Positions 1 to 12,363 of a stretch of DNA of 64,000 nucleotides are shown here, one piece after another. The stretch spans positions 372,001 through 436,000 of the forward strand of contig RSEE01000043.1 of the NCBI GenBank assembly GCA_003971905.1. Direction: 5' to 3'. The notes under the pieces are model-generated. The model was not told the origin of the DNA. It ran no database searches and saw nothing but the letters and a program-made list of their open reading frames with translations. A program made the position numbers and the translations under genes. This stretch comes from Moniliella sp. 'wahieum'. Taxonomy: Eukaryota; Basidiomycota; Moniliellomycetes; Moniliellales; Moniliellaceae. Positions within the stretch are counted from its first letter, which is position 1, and every line of letters begins with the position of its first letter.

Positions 1-64
1 CTAGGGGACAGGAAAGCGGGCCGTTAGTATACCGATGCAGCAATTGAAGGATCCAGAAACGCAC
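1..64 (-). other. Intron 1 of the EMC1 gene
   Basis: A 64-nt intron with donor GTGCGT at 64, branch-site TACTAAC at about 24-30 and acceptor CCCTAG ending exactly at base 1. It shows this genome's intron grammar and explains why the reading frame fails at the window edge. Confidence 0.8.
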
Positions 65-467
65 CGATATCACCGTTTCGCGGGTTGAGCGCAGCCAAAA
101 CGTTCTGCTCCGTGGCCACGTACACGGCAGTGCGGGCAGGCTCGTCGGCATTGGCAGCGCGAGGCAGAATACGGTGGAAACGGGGAGTAAGGTATTGGGC
201 GGCGGAAGGGAAGGATCCAGAAATGTTGGAAGCACCCACGAGTGGGGCGATGGAAAAGGGCGAGACAGGTGCGCCTGCCGACAAGGCCGAGGCGGGTGCG
301 CTGCCGCTCCAAGCAGGCCAGTCGGGCACTGCGTTGGAAAGTGGCACACCGACGCGCGGCACATAGTAGTCGACCAGGTCGGCCTCACCAGCACTCAGGG
401 CGAGGGCGCTCGGAAGCAGGCCGAGGGCGCCCGCCACCGCAGTGGCCGCAACGGAGAGCCAGCGCAT
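65..467 (-). CDS. EMC1: ER membrane complex subunit 1 (EMC1), first exon only
   Basis: This is the first exon of a secreted or ER-luminal protein that runs off the left edge. The ATG at 467 opens a hydrophobic signal peptide (MRWLSVAATAVAGALGLLPSALA). I chose it over an upstream in-frame ATG because the signal peptide then sits at the N-terminus. The exon ends in the motif VYVATEQNVLAALNPRNGDI, which matches the first beta-propeller blade of EMC1 (consensus VATEKNVIAALNSRTGEI). It stops in phase 1 at a GTGCGT donor, so the next residue could be the expected Val. EMC1 is the large luminal subunit of the complex that inserts tail-anchored and multipass proteins into the ER membrane. The family call rests on this one motif plus the signal peptide; a different PQQ-like propeller protein is the main alternative. 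Confidence 0.68.
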
Positions 468-867
468 GCGAAGAGAAGAGCGGTGTGGGGGTGGGGCTCG
501 AGGCGCTCGAGGCGGGGGTCGGGGTGGGGACAAGCCAGTGGTCGTGCCCAGATGCGCCCTTCGGCGCATTACGTACACGCCAGTCTGCTCCTGCCACGTC
601 GACGACAGAACCCCCTGGCTGAAATTTCAGACGGGGTATTGTTTCCCTTCAGTGCGATTCAAGCACTCTTTCGGTGCCCGGGCCGACTCGGCGGTTTCCA
701 ATCCGCATCTGCTCCGAAGAACCAAGGGGCAAGCTGATAGGAAAGTACCCTTGGATGTGCACCTCATCTCAGCCACCCTCTGAGTGGACAACAATAAGAG
801 ATTTCCCCAATCAATCCAACATCTCACCTATGCCATATCTTATTGGCGATGAAGAGCACGTCGGCCG

Positions 868-1078
868 CTCAAAAATACTTTTCCGGAAGGGTATGAACCA
901 AAAACTAAGCGCCGATAGCGGGGAAGGGGGTCAAACTCTTGACGCGTTTCGAAATAGTTGTTGCAAGGGGCTCAGACGCGGGGGATCCCCTCTCCCCCCA
1001 GTCTTCTGGTGGGGAACGTATGCCTTGCCTGCTCAAAAATGCTTCCGGAAGGGTATACCGGATGACCCAAAAACTAAC
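868..1078. repeat. Imperfect direct repeat pair (868-908 and 1032-1078)
   Basis: Two copies of a roughly 40-nt word with the core CTCAAAAAT.CTT.CCGGAAGGGTAT followed by CCAAAAACTAA, about 165 nt apart. They differ by small indels. I do not recognise the sequence as part of a known element. Confidence 0.7.
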
Positions 1079-1404
1079 TTTTTTACTTCCGTTTGATCAG
1101 GTGGTCATATCCCTTCTCCTGAGGGCTTCCTTTCATTGACGGGAGCGTCAGTTCATCAGGCCAAAGTGATTGGACAGTCTCATTGCAGTCGCGCAGTCTT
1201 GCGAGTGGTGCTGGATGACAACACGCGGGCACACAGACGAGCCCGACGGAGCCGAGAGAGAACTGATACACTTTCCTTTTGTCGCCCTCAGTCTGGGCTG
1301 TATCGACGTCCAAACCAGGCTGACTTATCTCAACGTTGGATAAACCGATGTCCAGCTTTTTGCTGTGAAACGGAGTACATTCCCTTGGATCTATGCACTT
1401 TGGA

Positions 1405-1462
1405 TTGAGCTTCTTTCTGTTACGGTGCCAAGTTTGAGCTTCTTTCTGTTACGGCGCCAAGT
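1405..1462. repeat. Two-copy 29-nt tandem repeat
   Basis: The unit begins TTGAGCTTCTTTCTGTTACG and ends GCCAAGT. It occurs twice head to tail with a single T/C difference, suggesting a recent local duplication. Confidence 0.85.
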
Positions 1463-2398
1463 TGGCATGGTCATTTTTGAGGTCCCTGAAAAATGATTTT
1501 GCATTGATTGGATTATTTAGACTTTGGTGTGGTGGATGCAAGTAAGTGCTCAGGCTCAGTTAAGCGAATGAGTTCCGAGTTGAGTCTCCGGGTCAGAGCA
1601 ACTCGTTTGCGCGTCTTCATCCTATGCGTTCCTCGTTCCTGGCCCGTGAGGACGGAGAAAACCCCGCCGCTTTATATTTTGGGCGTTTTTCTGGTTTCGA
1701 CTGTGCCTACACCGTTCCTGGCGGATTATGGCTTTCCTGCTCGGTCTGGGCGCCTTTCTGAGGACCGTTGGCCTGGCCTGGCAATCTTACCGGTACCCGA
1801 TAACCGGCTTTTTTGGTCGTGTGCGTTGTCTATTAGTAGAATTCGTTATAGATCCTGTGTCTGTATATGGCCATTGATCTTCAAATCTGTTCTTTCTCTT
1901 CCTGCACACATGGGAGACATGCAGACCAACGCTCTGAGCTAAGCAATAAGCGATAAGCGATAGGCGGTACGCTCCAAAACATGTTCGTGGCACAGATGAG
2001 CGTTGGATGTTCTCCTTAGCACCGTCAGGCTTCAGGGGGACTACTAAAACGATATCGGGTCCAATATGGTGTGTTATCATAACTATCCTAAACCATTGGA
2101 GCCATGCGCTCAAGTTTGGAAGCGATCTCTACCCACGTGTCCCCCTTGCGTCCGCCTCGAAGGTTGCTATACGGTATAAACGCATCACCCCAAGGATGCA
2201 AAGAGCAGAAGAGCAGAAGAGCAGAAAGGGCTTGGCTATGCACAGGGGGTTCGGAGGTCGTGGAGAGCAGTCGTATAATCACATAGAGGCACAGGGTCAC
2301 AGACAGTAGACAAATCCTGGACAGGGGCAGCGAGAATGGTAGAGATCGGACGCAGAGTCATACAAGGGCCACAGCACACGTCGGGAGTCGGGAAGGGA

Positions 2399-3734
2399 CT
2401 AATAGTACGGCACAGTGGCGGTATTGGAAGGATAAGGACCGTGCCTACGGCGATCCGTATCGTACCCATGCATCGCCGGGCGCGGAACATGTTGCACGTA
2501 CTCTGAACCTTGAGACCAACCACCCAGCATGGGTGCATCGTAGCGTGCGTCGTACGCCTCCGACGGTGAAGGGAGATTGGCCGCCATGGCAGAGGGGAAG
2601 GATGGCGGCGCACTTGTCCCCGCCGGTGTGGGGGGGAAAGGAGGAAGTGCATAGGAATTGGATACCATAGAAGGTGAAGTCTGCGGCTGCACTTGCATGG
2701 CCTGTTGAACCTGTTGGGCCTGCTGAAGCAGACGACGTTTCTTGGTGCGTTCACGATGAGACTCGTAGGTGATGCCGGAAAAGGCAAAGACGCACGTTGT
2801 TCCCTCGTCAGAGGTCCTCTCCTCATCAACGTGTCGTTCGTAGTGCAGGAACGCTTGCTCGCCACACACCGACTGCAAGGTACTTGGCGATCGCATCTGC
2901 TCACCCACGAGGCCAAGGTCAGAACCAGGACCAGATCCGCACAAAAAGAAGAGGGAAAATACGTACTTGACCTTGCGCCGTCTACATTCGTCGCATGCTG
3001 GTTGCCCTTCGCGAGCGCCCACTCGCGGCCGCAAGGAACGCTGAAGGTCAATTGAGTTGACCAGGTTGGCAATGTAGGCTGCACGGGTTTGCTCATCCAT
3101 CGCGCCTAGGGGACCCGCAGCCATGGAACTAGCATGTGCAGCAGGACCAGACACGGAGTGGTGTCGCGCCGGAGCTTCATAACCATCAGGAGAGCTCCAC
3201 TCTGTAGGAGTCGGCTGCACATGCTGATAAGCGGATGAGTACCGCGATCCTCGACCGTCGAGAGACGAGGGTGCTGACGAAGCGCTGCCGCCGCGCGTTC
3301 GCGCCACCACAGCCGGAGGGACAGAGCCATAGGGGGGGGCTGGGGGGGCCATGCCGTAGTAAGGATTGGCCTCGGAGTGAGAGCGCTGGGACGTAAGTGG
3401 AGGCGCCGGTGGCGCCGGCGCATACACCTCTGGGCCGAACGAATGAGCAAGGTGGGCGTCACGGTGCGAGCCATATGACGGAGTGTCTGTCCAAGCTCAT
3501 AATTAGCCATGCTTATGGGGACGGAACCGATCGACGAAAGGATTACTTACGATGCATGGTGGCCGGATTCGGAGCCGGGCCAGTGGGAGAGGGCGCATCA
3601 AAGAGGCCGCGCAGCGGCGGGAGTCGTGGACGAGACATGGACTGCGGAGGAGGAGCTGCGCTTGGGGAGGGGTACATAGACGTGTTGGTTGGGGAAAGTT
3701 GCTCAGATACTAGGCGCTTGGCTGATGGGATCAT
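2399..3734 (-). CDS. Zn(II)2Cys6 transcription factor
   Basis: A nuclear regulator of about 400 residues in three exons. Exon 1 (3734-3551) starts MIPSAKRLVSEQ. Intron 1 is 3487-3550 (GTAAGT...CAG). Exon 2 carries a long Pro/Ser-rich N-terminus and the first half of the DNA-binding cluster. Intron 2 (2897-2966, GTACGT...CAG) splits the cluster exactly at its middle Lys-Cys step. The spliced motif is C-x2-C-x6-C-x5-C-x2-C-x6-C at about residues 226-252 (CDECRRRKVKC then DRQVPCSRCVASKRSC), a perfect Zn2Cys6 binuclear cluster. It is followed by a basic stretch (ESHRERTKKRRLLQQ) and a Gln/Pro/Ser-rich tail ending near 2399. The cluster lies centrally, not at the N-terminus, and no fungal-specific middle-homology domain is visible. 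One single-base frame change lies just after the last cysteine. Target genes cannot be inferred. Confidence 0.82.
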
Positions 3735-5224
3735 CTCGTATACCGGAAGAGAACGGCGGCAGGTGGCAGCACGGCAGCACAGCAGCAGGGGTAGTGTCAA
3801 CAGATGAATGGCCGGTGCACTGGGGAGCACAGGAAAGAAGAAGGCTGAGCGTTGGTGAGCTGGCGACGAAAGAACAGAGGACAGTGATGGTGGTGGTGAG
3901 AGGCTTGGTCTCGTGTGGGGGGCAGATGGTGGTGTAGGCCGCTGTTGGTCCCAGCGGCAGCCACCGTGGGATAACAGGCACAAGAAAGTTTGGCCTGCAG
4001 CGTCTGGAGGAGGGGGCGCTAGGCTGCACCAGGGGGCACCCCACGGGTGCAGGTGCGTGCAGAGGCTGGAGGTGCGGGCTGGTGCCTGCTGTGGCCTGGC
4101 GCTGCGTCGCACGGTCGCAATTATCAGTCTGACCTACGTGAGGGCCGCCGTGCACGGGGGCAGTTTGGGCTGCAATCAGCCACTCAGGTACAGGGACACC
4201 AGGGCACCTGGCTGCCGAGCGCTTCGCACAGCACTGGTCCAGTGTGCCTGGAAGAGAGCGCTGGCCGAGCGCTGAGCCTGGGCGCGATATGCATCCCTTG
4301 CAGGTGCTAGACCAGGCTAGCCTGCCTCACTGGCACTGCGTCCTGAAGGAAGCACTATACGTACTCCGTACGTACGCAGGACTGATGTACTGATGTACCG
4401 ATGTGCCTCCCGGGACAACGGTGTACGGCCAGGCATACAGGGCAGGTGCGAGAGATGCAGCGGCCGTCTGGGCATGGCCAGGCCGCAGGCGGCCAGTGTC
4501 CACAGTGCTGGGCGCCATGTGTACTGGACGCAGTGGTGCGCAAGAGAGCACGCGGCGCCGCCTGGACGAGCACGCCTGCCCCAGCCGTGCTCGGGGTGCG
4601 CTGGAAGCGAGAGGCAGTAGCTAGTCAGTATCCACTGTATCGGGGCGCATCCCACACGGCGGAACAATATGCGCACTCGTGTCGGACAGACAGGAACCCA
4701 ATCACAGCGTGTGGACGCGGCCGGGACAAGCAATGGCGGTGCTGCGGCCTGCTGCCACGCCGAGTGCGTTATCGCAACCTTGCTTGCGCACTGGCAATCG
4801 CCTATCGCACAATCAACCCACCAAACATCCGAACAAGGCAGCACGCCGGTGTGGGCAGCCACCGCGCCGGTGCCGGGGTCTGGCCGTGGCTGGCCAGGCG
4901 CCAAGGCGGGATGTGCCAGCGCCCCCACCCGTGCCGGGCACAGCCATGCGGAGGCGCCGCCGCCGCATCGACAGTGTGATGCCTGCGACGCTGATAAAAT
5001 GATTGGCCGCAGAGGGCGGCGGCGGCACAAGCTCGGCCGGCAGCGTTGGCCCCACACTGGTGCCACGCGCATCAGGCACGCTGCGGGTTTTTTGGGGCAA
5101 ATGTACCACACATGCATGGGTGATTGTGTGTGCGGACGCGTGGGCGCTGTCCCGCCTGCTTCTATCCGCTTCTATCGGCGTGTATGTAACAGCACTGGGG
5201 CGGGCACGCGGAAGGGAATTAACG

Positions 5225-5271
5225 GATGATGCATGATGCATGCATGATGCATGCTTTTCATGCTTTTCATG
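5225..5271. repeat. ATGCATG / CATGCTTTT tandem words
   Basis: Overlapping GATGCATGATGCATGCATG words followed by two copies of CATGCTTTT. The same ATGCATGATGCATG word recurs at about 5561-5577, 33987-33999 and 45371-45378, so it is a dispersed intergenic word family. Confidence 0.75.
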
Positions 5272-5283
5272 GGACCCAAGCCC

Positions 5284-5335
5284 CCAGCTTCAAGCTCCCA
5301 GCTTCAAGCTCCCAGCTTCAAGCTCTTCAAGATAG
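5284..5335. repeat. Three-copy CCCAGCTTCAAGCTC tandem repeat
   Basis: Three copies of a 15-nt unit, decaying into CTTCAAG and AGCTTC words. It is the reverse complement of the AAGCTTGAAGC repeats at 49260-49425 and so belongs to one word family. Confidence 0.8.
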
Positions 5336-5393
5336 CTTCACCGCCAGCTAGTCACGACAGCTTCGTTTTGGCCGCTCCAAGTCGCTACACTGC

Positions 5394-5462
5394 TCAGTAT
5401 TCGGTACTCAGTGAGTACCCGGTCTGATTACTCAGTCTCAGTACTCAAGACGTACTCAAGCT
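5394..5462. repeat. TACTCAGT-type repeat cluster
   Basis: Six or so copies of the word GTACTCAGT / ACTCAGTACTC in 70 nt. Single or double copies recur in many intergenic spaces of the window (see findings). Confidence 0.75.
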
Positions 5463-5850
5463 TCCAGCCTTCCAACAGCTTCCAGCAGTACCAGGAGGTA
5501 CCTGAGATCATCCACTCAATCAGTACAGTCCTTGTGGACCGCATGTGACATGTGACATGGGATGCATGATGCATGAGACCGTGGCCTGTATGTTGATGAA
5601 AAGTTTACCCACACACCCTTTGGCATACCGTGTCGTATCTTCTTCTGCGTAACATAGGACCGACATTGCAGTCACTTATCTTCCTGGTAGGGCCACGTGC
5701 TTGGGAATCCAACCCTCGTGCGGTATGCCGCTGCAATCATGCATAGGATCTGCATCATCATGGTCTTGTGGGCTGCATGGCGTCCAAATTGTTTGCATCA
5801 AACGCCATCTTTTGCGCATCATAAGTGACTAGCGAGCGGAGTCCAAAAAG

Positions 5851-5945
5851 TGACGAGAGTGGGATTCGAACCCACGCCCCGGAGGACTGCGGTTATTGGA
5901 ACAGGTTCCTTAACACAGCGCGTTAGACCACTTCGCTATCTCGCC
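5851..5945 (-). tRNA. tRNA-Leu(AAG) with intron
   Basis: The acceptor stem GGCGAGA pairs with TCTCGTC, leaving A as discriminator. The D-arm, the anticodon stem CTGTG/CGCAG, a long variable arm around TCCTCCGGGGC and the T-arm GGGTTCGAATCCC are all present. The anticodon AAG lies at 5911-5909. About 15 nt between position 37 and the 3' stem (about 5907-5893) form the intron. A TTTTT terminator follows directly downstream. It reads leucine CUU codons (and CUC by A34 inosine modification). Confidence 0.93.
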
Positions 5946-6404
5946 AACTGCCATTTCGACGGCAGCATAGGTTACCACACCCTATGGTCGACAGGACTTT
6001 CGGCTGGGACAGAGAAACGCTACGCTTAAGATGCTCGCTCATCTCGCCCTTACACGGCGTGTGCTGCTGCTCGCACAAAACGAACCAGAAACTCAGCCTA
6101 GCCTCGTGCAACGCGCCCAACGTGGACTGGGTGCGGTGCTAAGATTGTGGTAGGGGGTTAAAGGCAAACCATTATGATGTCTGTGGGACTATGATACGCT
6201 TGCTGCACTACAGTTTCTCTCTCGCTCCCTTACCACCCCCAGGAGGTCCACCTCGATCGAGCAGCGCTTGGAACCTTCCTTTTCCCCCGGGACCCCTCAC
6301 TCCATCACCCCAGCACGCCCCGCCCCTCTCCTGTCCCGCCTATAAGCATGTTGCCGACCGACGGTAGTTACTACTTCACTTATCGTTGCCAGTTGTGAGT
6401 TCCA
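5946..6404. other. Short intergenic region
   Basis: This lies between tRNA-Leu and the 3' end of NUP192. There is a pyrimidine-rich stretch at 6210-6345. No further gene is recognised. Confidence 0.6.
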
Positions 6405-9400
6405 TCAGGCCCTGTCTCTAGTACGCACAGGAACCAACGCCCAAGAAAGAAAGCAGAATCGTTTGATGCATGAACGTGGAATGAACTCTTGGTGGTTGGG
6501 GTGGCTAGGCGCCCACACTGCCGCGTACCATACCGTATCGTACCGGTACTTATACCGCGCCCACACGTGGCCCGTATCCGTATCCGTCCCCTGGCCCGTC
6601 CCCTGCCCCGTCCCGGACCCGTCCCGCTCTCTCTCTTGGGCATGAATGAGCGCCGCCTGCATCTTGCGCAGCAGCATCTCCATAAACGTCACCCGTTCCG
6701 GCGCATCGGGCACGGGGGCCGGGTAAAGCCCCAACTCCATCGTCCGATCCATCAGGATCGCTAGTTTCTCCAGCCCAAACCGGACCAAGCGCTGCACGTC
6801 CACCTCGCCCACTGGTACGGCGCGCGCGCTCGATCGCAGGCGGTGCCAGGTCCAAGTAAAACTCAAAGTGCCGACCGAGGAGGACGAGCAGGAGCTCAAT
6901 CACGCCCAAGCTGTGACCGATCGACGCTTTGAGCATACGCTCCCGTCGGTGGAGTAGATGAGAAGCAAGAGCCGGTTCGGCCGTCAGCTCAGCCCGTTGG
7001 GCGCGCGAAAAGGACTCCAACAGCGACCCTAGCTCCGCCGCCCCAAGGGTCGTTCCAACGTTGGTAAGCGCAAGCGCTACTTTGTCCAACTTTCCTACAT
7101 GCACCGACAGCGCATCAAACTCTTCTTCCAGAGCTTGCACTGCAGTGCCAAGCGAGGGCAAGGCGGGCCCGCGATGCAGCCCGCCCATCTCCCCGAACCC
7201 TTGGGCTGCACCACGGTCGACGAGCTCAGAACCGGGTGAATCGGCGCGGCTGTCCCCCGCACCGAAAGGCTCGGACGGGAGTAGGTTTCAAGGTAGCCCA
7301 ACAGAGCGCGTTGCAGTCGCTCGACAGCCAAGGAAACGCGCTGCTCGAATCGAAGTTGGCCATCTTGCATGACAACTTGGCTAGCTTGCTCGCGCTCCGT
7401 CTCGGTCATTGGCACCACCCGCCCTGCCCAGCCGGATTTGGCGAGGAAGATGGCCGAAACCGAGAGAAGTTGGTGGTGGTAGTTGGGGGCGTGAGACGGG
7501 AGTGGGTGGTGCAGTTTGGCAGCACGCAGACTCAGAAGAATGACGAGCAAATGCGCCTGTTCCACTTGGCCCAGGGACACCTCGGCCATCATCAAGCTCT
7601 GCAACACTTCTACCAACGATTCGCCCTGATTCGCCAACAGCGCCGAGATCGAGTCGTTCGCCAGTGGCGAAAGACTGGACATGGACGTGACCAGTTCCAA
7701 GGCAGCCGTGAGCAGCTCCGCGTACCGTTCCCTCGCCGCCGGCAGAAATCCTTCCGTGTCAGTGACACTTTGGCTGGAGGGGGGAGAAGCCGCAATGAAG
7801 TCTGCTTGGGCCAGGATGTTGATCAGACCGAGATCGAGGAGCGCCTCAACGCCCTTGCGTGACATGGCTAGACGGACAAAGAAAGCCATCTGGGCTTGGT
7901 AGACGTAGAGTGCGTTCAAGGTGGCTGGATCAGGTCGTAGGCACTCTTGTAGAGCCAAATCCGAATCCCGCAGCGCCGAAACCATTGCCTTGAGGTACCC
8001 CTGCTTGTTCAACGTGTCCAACACTTTGGATGGCCGAACCCATCGGGAACCTTCCAGCTCTACAAGTTTGTCGAGAGCAGTGTAAGCCACCGCCTTCCAC
8101 ACATCCCCCGCCTCCAGCACATCCTTCGCCAAGCGCATCACCACCTCCGTCCCCCGCTCGTCCAAGACCAGTCGAATTTGCAACAAGGTCGTCGTGCCCG
8201 TTGGTGGTACCGCGAACGTCGATCCCGCGGCGGATGCATCATCAGGTACGTCCCACTCGTCGCCCCCCAGTGCGCCCCCTTGCTCCTGCTGGACAAAGGA
8301 GAGTAGGTTGACCAAAGCAGAGTACAAATTGCCCCGGGTTAAATTGGTGAGACCAGGTTGGAGAATGGCAGAGATGAGCAACCGGACAACTGATACGATC
8401 TGCGCCGCGGACTGGGGCTCAAATTCGTCGGTCCACTCCTTGGCCATCAGACGCACAGCTGCAACCAGTTCCAGTACTGCTCCTGAAACGATCTCCAGGT
8501 TGACCCGGTCAGCCGCGGGAGTGATCAGGGGCAACAGGATGGTCAAGAGGGAGAACAGAACCGCGCTCCGTGCATTGGTGTGCAGCAGGGAACTGCACCG
8601 GGACAAGATCATCCCCACTGCGTTTCGCCAGTGCTTCAGCGCCAACGTACGGGCCGAGCGAATGGAAGCGTGCGCGTTTTGCGCATCCATCCACTGCAGC
8701 CACCGGTCCGCGTCGGCATCAAATGCATCGCGGGACGCTTGGTCGTTCAGTCCAGCACTTTTGTCCAGTTCTTTGCGCGCCAGCACAAGTGTTGTGCGTG
8801 CCTTGTCCAGATCAAACACCTTGCCTTCCTCATCGGTACGAGCAAGATCATCATTGAGGTTGGCCAGAACAGTCATTTGAGCCCGGAGGGAATCACGAGT
8901 ATCCGCCCAGACAAATCCAAAACTGGCGAGCAGGTTGGTTACTTGCAGGCCATCGGCCTGCGGGTCCATCAGCATACCGACCAGCGAAAAAGACAGATTG
9001 GTCAATCCTGCCGTAGACGCTGCGTGGATCTGGAGAGCAATCAACTCGAGCAGCGACGCCTTGATCCGCAAGGTGCTCACCAACGCCTCGACACTGGTCT
9101 GCACCACCTTGCCATCCGGATAGATCACCTGACCCATGCCTGTGTCCAGCGCACTGGGCGAGAAGGGGATGGCGCACAAGTGCTGGGCCATAAAATGCTC
9201 GTGAGTGCGCAGGTAAAGCAGCGTGGCCGAGCTGGAATAGGCGTCGGTGCACAACTCGAGCAGCAACTGGAAGCATCGGTCGGCCAGGGCTGGATGGCCA
9301 ACCAGCAGCGACGACAGGCTTCCATCGTCGACGCGAATGAGCGAAAGAATAGCCAACAAGACGGTCTCCGGTGCGGATGTCGATCGGGTGGTAGACGTGG

Positions 9401-12363
9401 CGCTTCGGAGGATGAGGCAGCCACATCGTACCCGAGTAAAAGGTGGGCAACATTGGGTGCCTGCAAACCAACGTGGTCAATAAAAACTGAAGAATGGCCA
9501 TACGAATGCTGCACTTGGGAGCAACAGAGCCGGTTTGCTCGTCCTCCACATCCCCCACGTCAGCATCGTCGGGCTTTTGCAGGTGCTCAATATAGCCTGC
9601 CCGAACCCGATCCGTCTCGCCTGTCATCTCCAGCAAACCGGCCAGACGGTTGACCTTCTTACGACCGCCTGCTAGGCTGAACCGGTCCGAAACGGAGAAA
9701 GAGCTTGACGAAGCGAGGTAGCCCAACAATTGAATCGAAAGCTGCCCGACCGCAACGGAAGGTGCGTTGATGTAGAGTGCAATCTCCACCACTGTCTGGT
9801 GAGAGATAAGCAAGTGCTGGTCTAGCGGCGCATAACCGGACCCCGCACCGGAGCCGGAGGCATCGTCCCCTCCTTCCATCAAGACGGGAAGTAAATTCCG
9901 CAGGAATCCATCTTGGACCTCAAATACCCGTGCAAGACTCTGCATCGCCAGCTTAACCACCCTCGTCAAGAGCGAAGAAGATCGGGAGAGGGACTCATAC
10001 CCGGTACCCAAAAGGCCATAGATCTCCTGTGCCAAGGGCTCATTAAGAAGAATACTCTTCACAAGTAAGAAACCTGGCGTCCTCTCGGGGAGGGAGACCA
10101 GGCCAAAGCTAGCGGAAGGGGGCCAAGCGGAACTCGAGCAACGGCAACGGACAAAAACTCGAGGCAGGCAACGGTTACCTTCCATCTCTCTGAGGGATCG
10201 GCATACTCGCGCCCAGCAGCCTTGAGAAACACATGCTGAACAACAAAGTCGACGTAACCGTCCGCCCCCTCTGTTATGCAAGGTACCACTGCGGTAAGAA
10301 GGTTCACCAAAGCCGTGGTGGCAGGGTAGGTCTGGCGCGCAGCCTCAACCCGCTCCAGTTGGTAAATAGCACCCGAAGCTGCAATGTTCCGTTGCAAGCG
10401 AGCATCGAACGCCGACTTGCCCGTGCCCAGAAAGTCGGTAGTCATCAGGAGGGTCCACAATTCGTCTCCAATTGGCCCTGCTCCAGGGTTGTCCTGACGG
10501 GCAAAGGCGGCCAAAACGTTCAACAGGGCCGCTTTGAGTTCGACAGGGATGGGCAGAAGAGCAAGATGGAACAGGTTCTTGATCACACGGAAGTCGGAGC
10601 GCTCGTACAGAGCGGTGCGCGCGACTTGAGAGTAGTACACCACGTTTCGTAGCAGATCCAAAAAGGCAACCAGTTGGCTCACCTCTCCTGCACGCATCTC
10701 CTGAGGTGCGGCAGTCTGTTCGTACAAGTCGGTGATATGCTGTACTTGCGCAAACAGGCCCGACCAGGTAAGGAACCTATCATCCAAGTGATTGAGCAGG
10801 TTGTGGGCTTGCATCGCACCTTGGGCCAGAGGCCAAAGCGGCGAGCATACCCAAGAGAGAAAGCCGGGTGCTGGAGTTGCTAGTGTCAACGGCCCATATT
10901 AAGAAACGAGTGGGGCGACCGGCTGCGTCGGTCCAGAAGGGCAAACCAGATTCAGGCCGCCCGGAACATAAAGTGGAGATTAAATCAAACAGTTGTTGGA
11001 TCCCATGGGGCTGTTCATCCTTCGTCTCGCCTCCTGATCGAGAGTACCAGCTGGCGCTTTCCTCCTCCCGCTGAATCTGCTTCAGCAAGGGAAGCATCAC
11101 GTCTACCACACCCAAAACTAGTCGTTCAACTTGATTCAACACGTACGTCTCGAAGTCAGGATCGAGTTCGACCGGGTTGGGGGGTGAGGGGAGATCATTT
11201 TCCCATGTGCTGTCGGTGATCCTGTGGGTGCGGAAGGAAAGCACGTCGACGCTCAAAAAGGCAAACACACCCGAATGAATCGTGGTGGTGGCCAGGACCT
11301 GCAGTTGTTCGACTTGGCGGGCTGCTTCGACAGAAGGGGCGGGGGGAGACGCTGAATGACAGTCAAGATCCACTGCAGACCCAAGACCGAAGCCAGATGT
11401 TTGCTTTTCCACTCTGCTGGTGTCGAGACGGCCCGAGTTACTTGTGCAATTGCGTCGTCTCTTCAATCCACGGCCCTGGACGCTCCAGTGCCTCCAGGGT
11501 AGAGGTCAAGACGTAAATGGTGTTGGTGCCGAACTGGTCGGGGGAAGTGTGCTGCAACCACGAGAGAAGCGCGTGAATGTCGCTTTGATAAATGTATCCC
11601 GATAGGCACAAAAGAGAAAGGACATGGGCAGCTTCCTGTGCTTCCAAAGTAAGGTAGCTCACCGTTTCTTCGATCAAGTCATCGGGAACTGGGGCAGACC
11701 CGACGCTAACTTGATAAAGTTGCTTGTTCTGGTCCTGGGACGAGTCCAAAAGGGCCAACAGGGAGGGTACCAAGCGTTCTGTCTTTCGCGCGGAAAGAGA
11801 AACGTCCATAGTGACAAGAGATAAGGAATGGATCAAGTAGGTCCGGGAGGAGCGTCTGCTCTTGGCTGCGAGCATCCAAGACAGTAGCAAGGACCTGCTT
11901 TAGTGTCCCAAGCAGGGCCAGTTTTTCCCTGTGAAACAGGATACAGGCAGTATGCACGGTCCCTCTTCCCCACTCCCGCGACTGGATCGGGCCACTTGCA
12001 AAAGGGACGCTGCATACCGCTCCGACACGTCCAGGACACGGGAGAGGAGCAAAGTCTGTTCCACCGACTCGGGGGAGAACGAGATGCGGGTTCCGTCAAG
12101 GACAACCGTACCTACCTCCAAGGAATTAGTATGTATCCACAAGACCATAGGGAGGAGAAATGAAACGCACCACTCTCAATCTCTTTGTGCTCCGCACGGC
12201 TGGGCGGGCGCACGGCCCCCAAGGACGCCAGTTCTGGCTTGGCAGCATCCAGGGCGGTGAGCCAGGACGGAAAACGGGCGGAAGGCGAAGCGCCGTTTTC
12301 GAGGCCATCAGCGACGAGTCTTTGGAGAGCTTCGAAGCGCTCGGGAATGTAATGCGACGCCAT
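6405..12363 (-). CDS. NUP192: Scaffold nucleoporin NUP192/NUP205
   Basis: The largest gene here, nearly 6 kb, encodes an all-helical inner-ring nucleoporin expected to be 1,700-2,000 residues. Its start is MASHYIPERFEALQRLV at 12363. Intron 1 (12112-12170, GTGCGT...GTAG) joins IESG to TVVLDGTRISFSPESVEQ, followed by LLSRVLDVSERYAASLLQVA, the conserved N-terminal block of Nup192/Nup205. The C-terminal half (about 9360-7100) has the family's block with HPALADRCFQLLLELC, LRTHEHFMAQHLCAIPF and the helical LRIKASLLELIALQIHA. The last exon-level sequence (VGEVDVQRLVRFGLEKLAIL) ends at 6405. The protein scaffolds the inner ring of the nuclear pore with Nup188, Nic96 and Nup53. The frame changes at several points without introns, which I attribute to sequence errors. 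The gene diverges from the ENTH gene across a 1.25-kb shared upstream region. Confidence 0.86.

Larger units (their letters stand above)
468..2398. other. Intergenic region, no gene recognised
   Basis: This holds the upstream region of EMC1 and the 3' flank of the Zn2Cys6 gene. It is less GC-rich than its neighbours. It contains two internal repeat pairs (listed separately) and an ATAAGCGATAAGCGATAGG run near 1947-1966. An open frame at 1508-1942 (+) has no recognisable domain and coding-unlike composition, so I do not call a gene. Confidence 0.6.
3735..5850. other. GC-rich gene-free region with short repeats
   Basis: The long open frames on both strands here (for example 4317-5117 minus) are Cys/Trp/Arg/Pro-rich shadows typical of GC-rich noncoding DNA and show no domain. 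The first few hundred bases are probably the promoter and 5' leader of the Zn2Cys6 gene. The distal half is packed with short repeats (5225-5580). Confidence 0.6.

Noticed and set aside
1508-1942. 144-codon plus-strand frame and partly hydrophobic translations in other frames, possibly a decayed element
   Set aside because: I could not match any motif of a transposase, reverse transcriptase or host protein. The region has no terminal repeats.
4317-5117. 266-codon minus-strand open frame
   Set aside because: Composition is rich in Cys, Trp, Arg and Pro as expected from GC-rich noncoding DNA. Equally long frames run on the other strand, and no domain or start context is visible.
8580-9653. 357-codon plus-strand frame opposite NUP192
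   Set aside because: It is the antisense shadow of conserved NUP192 coding sequence.
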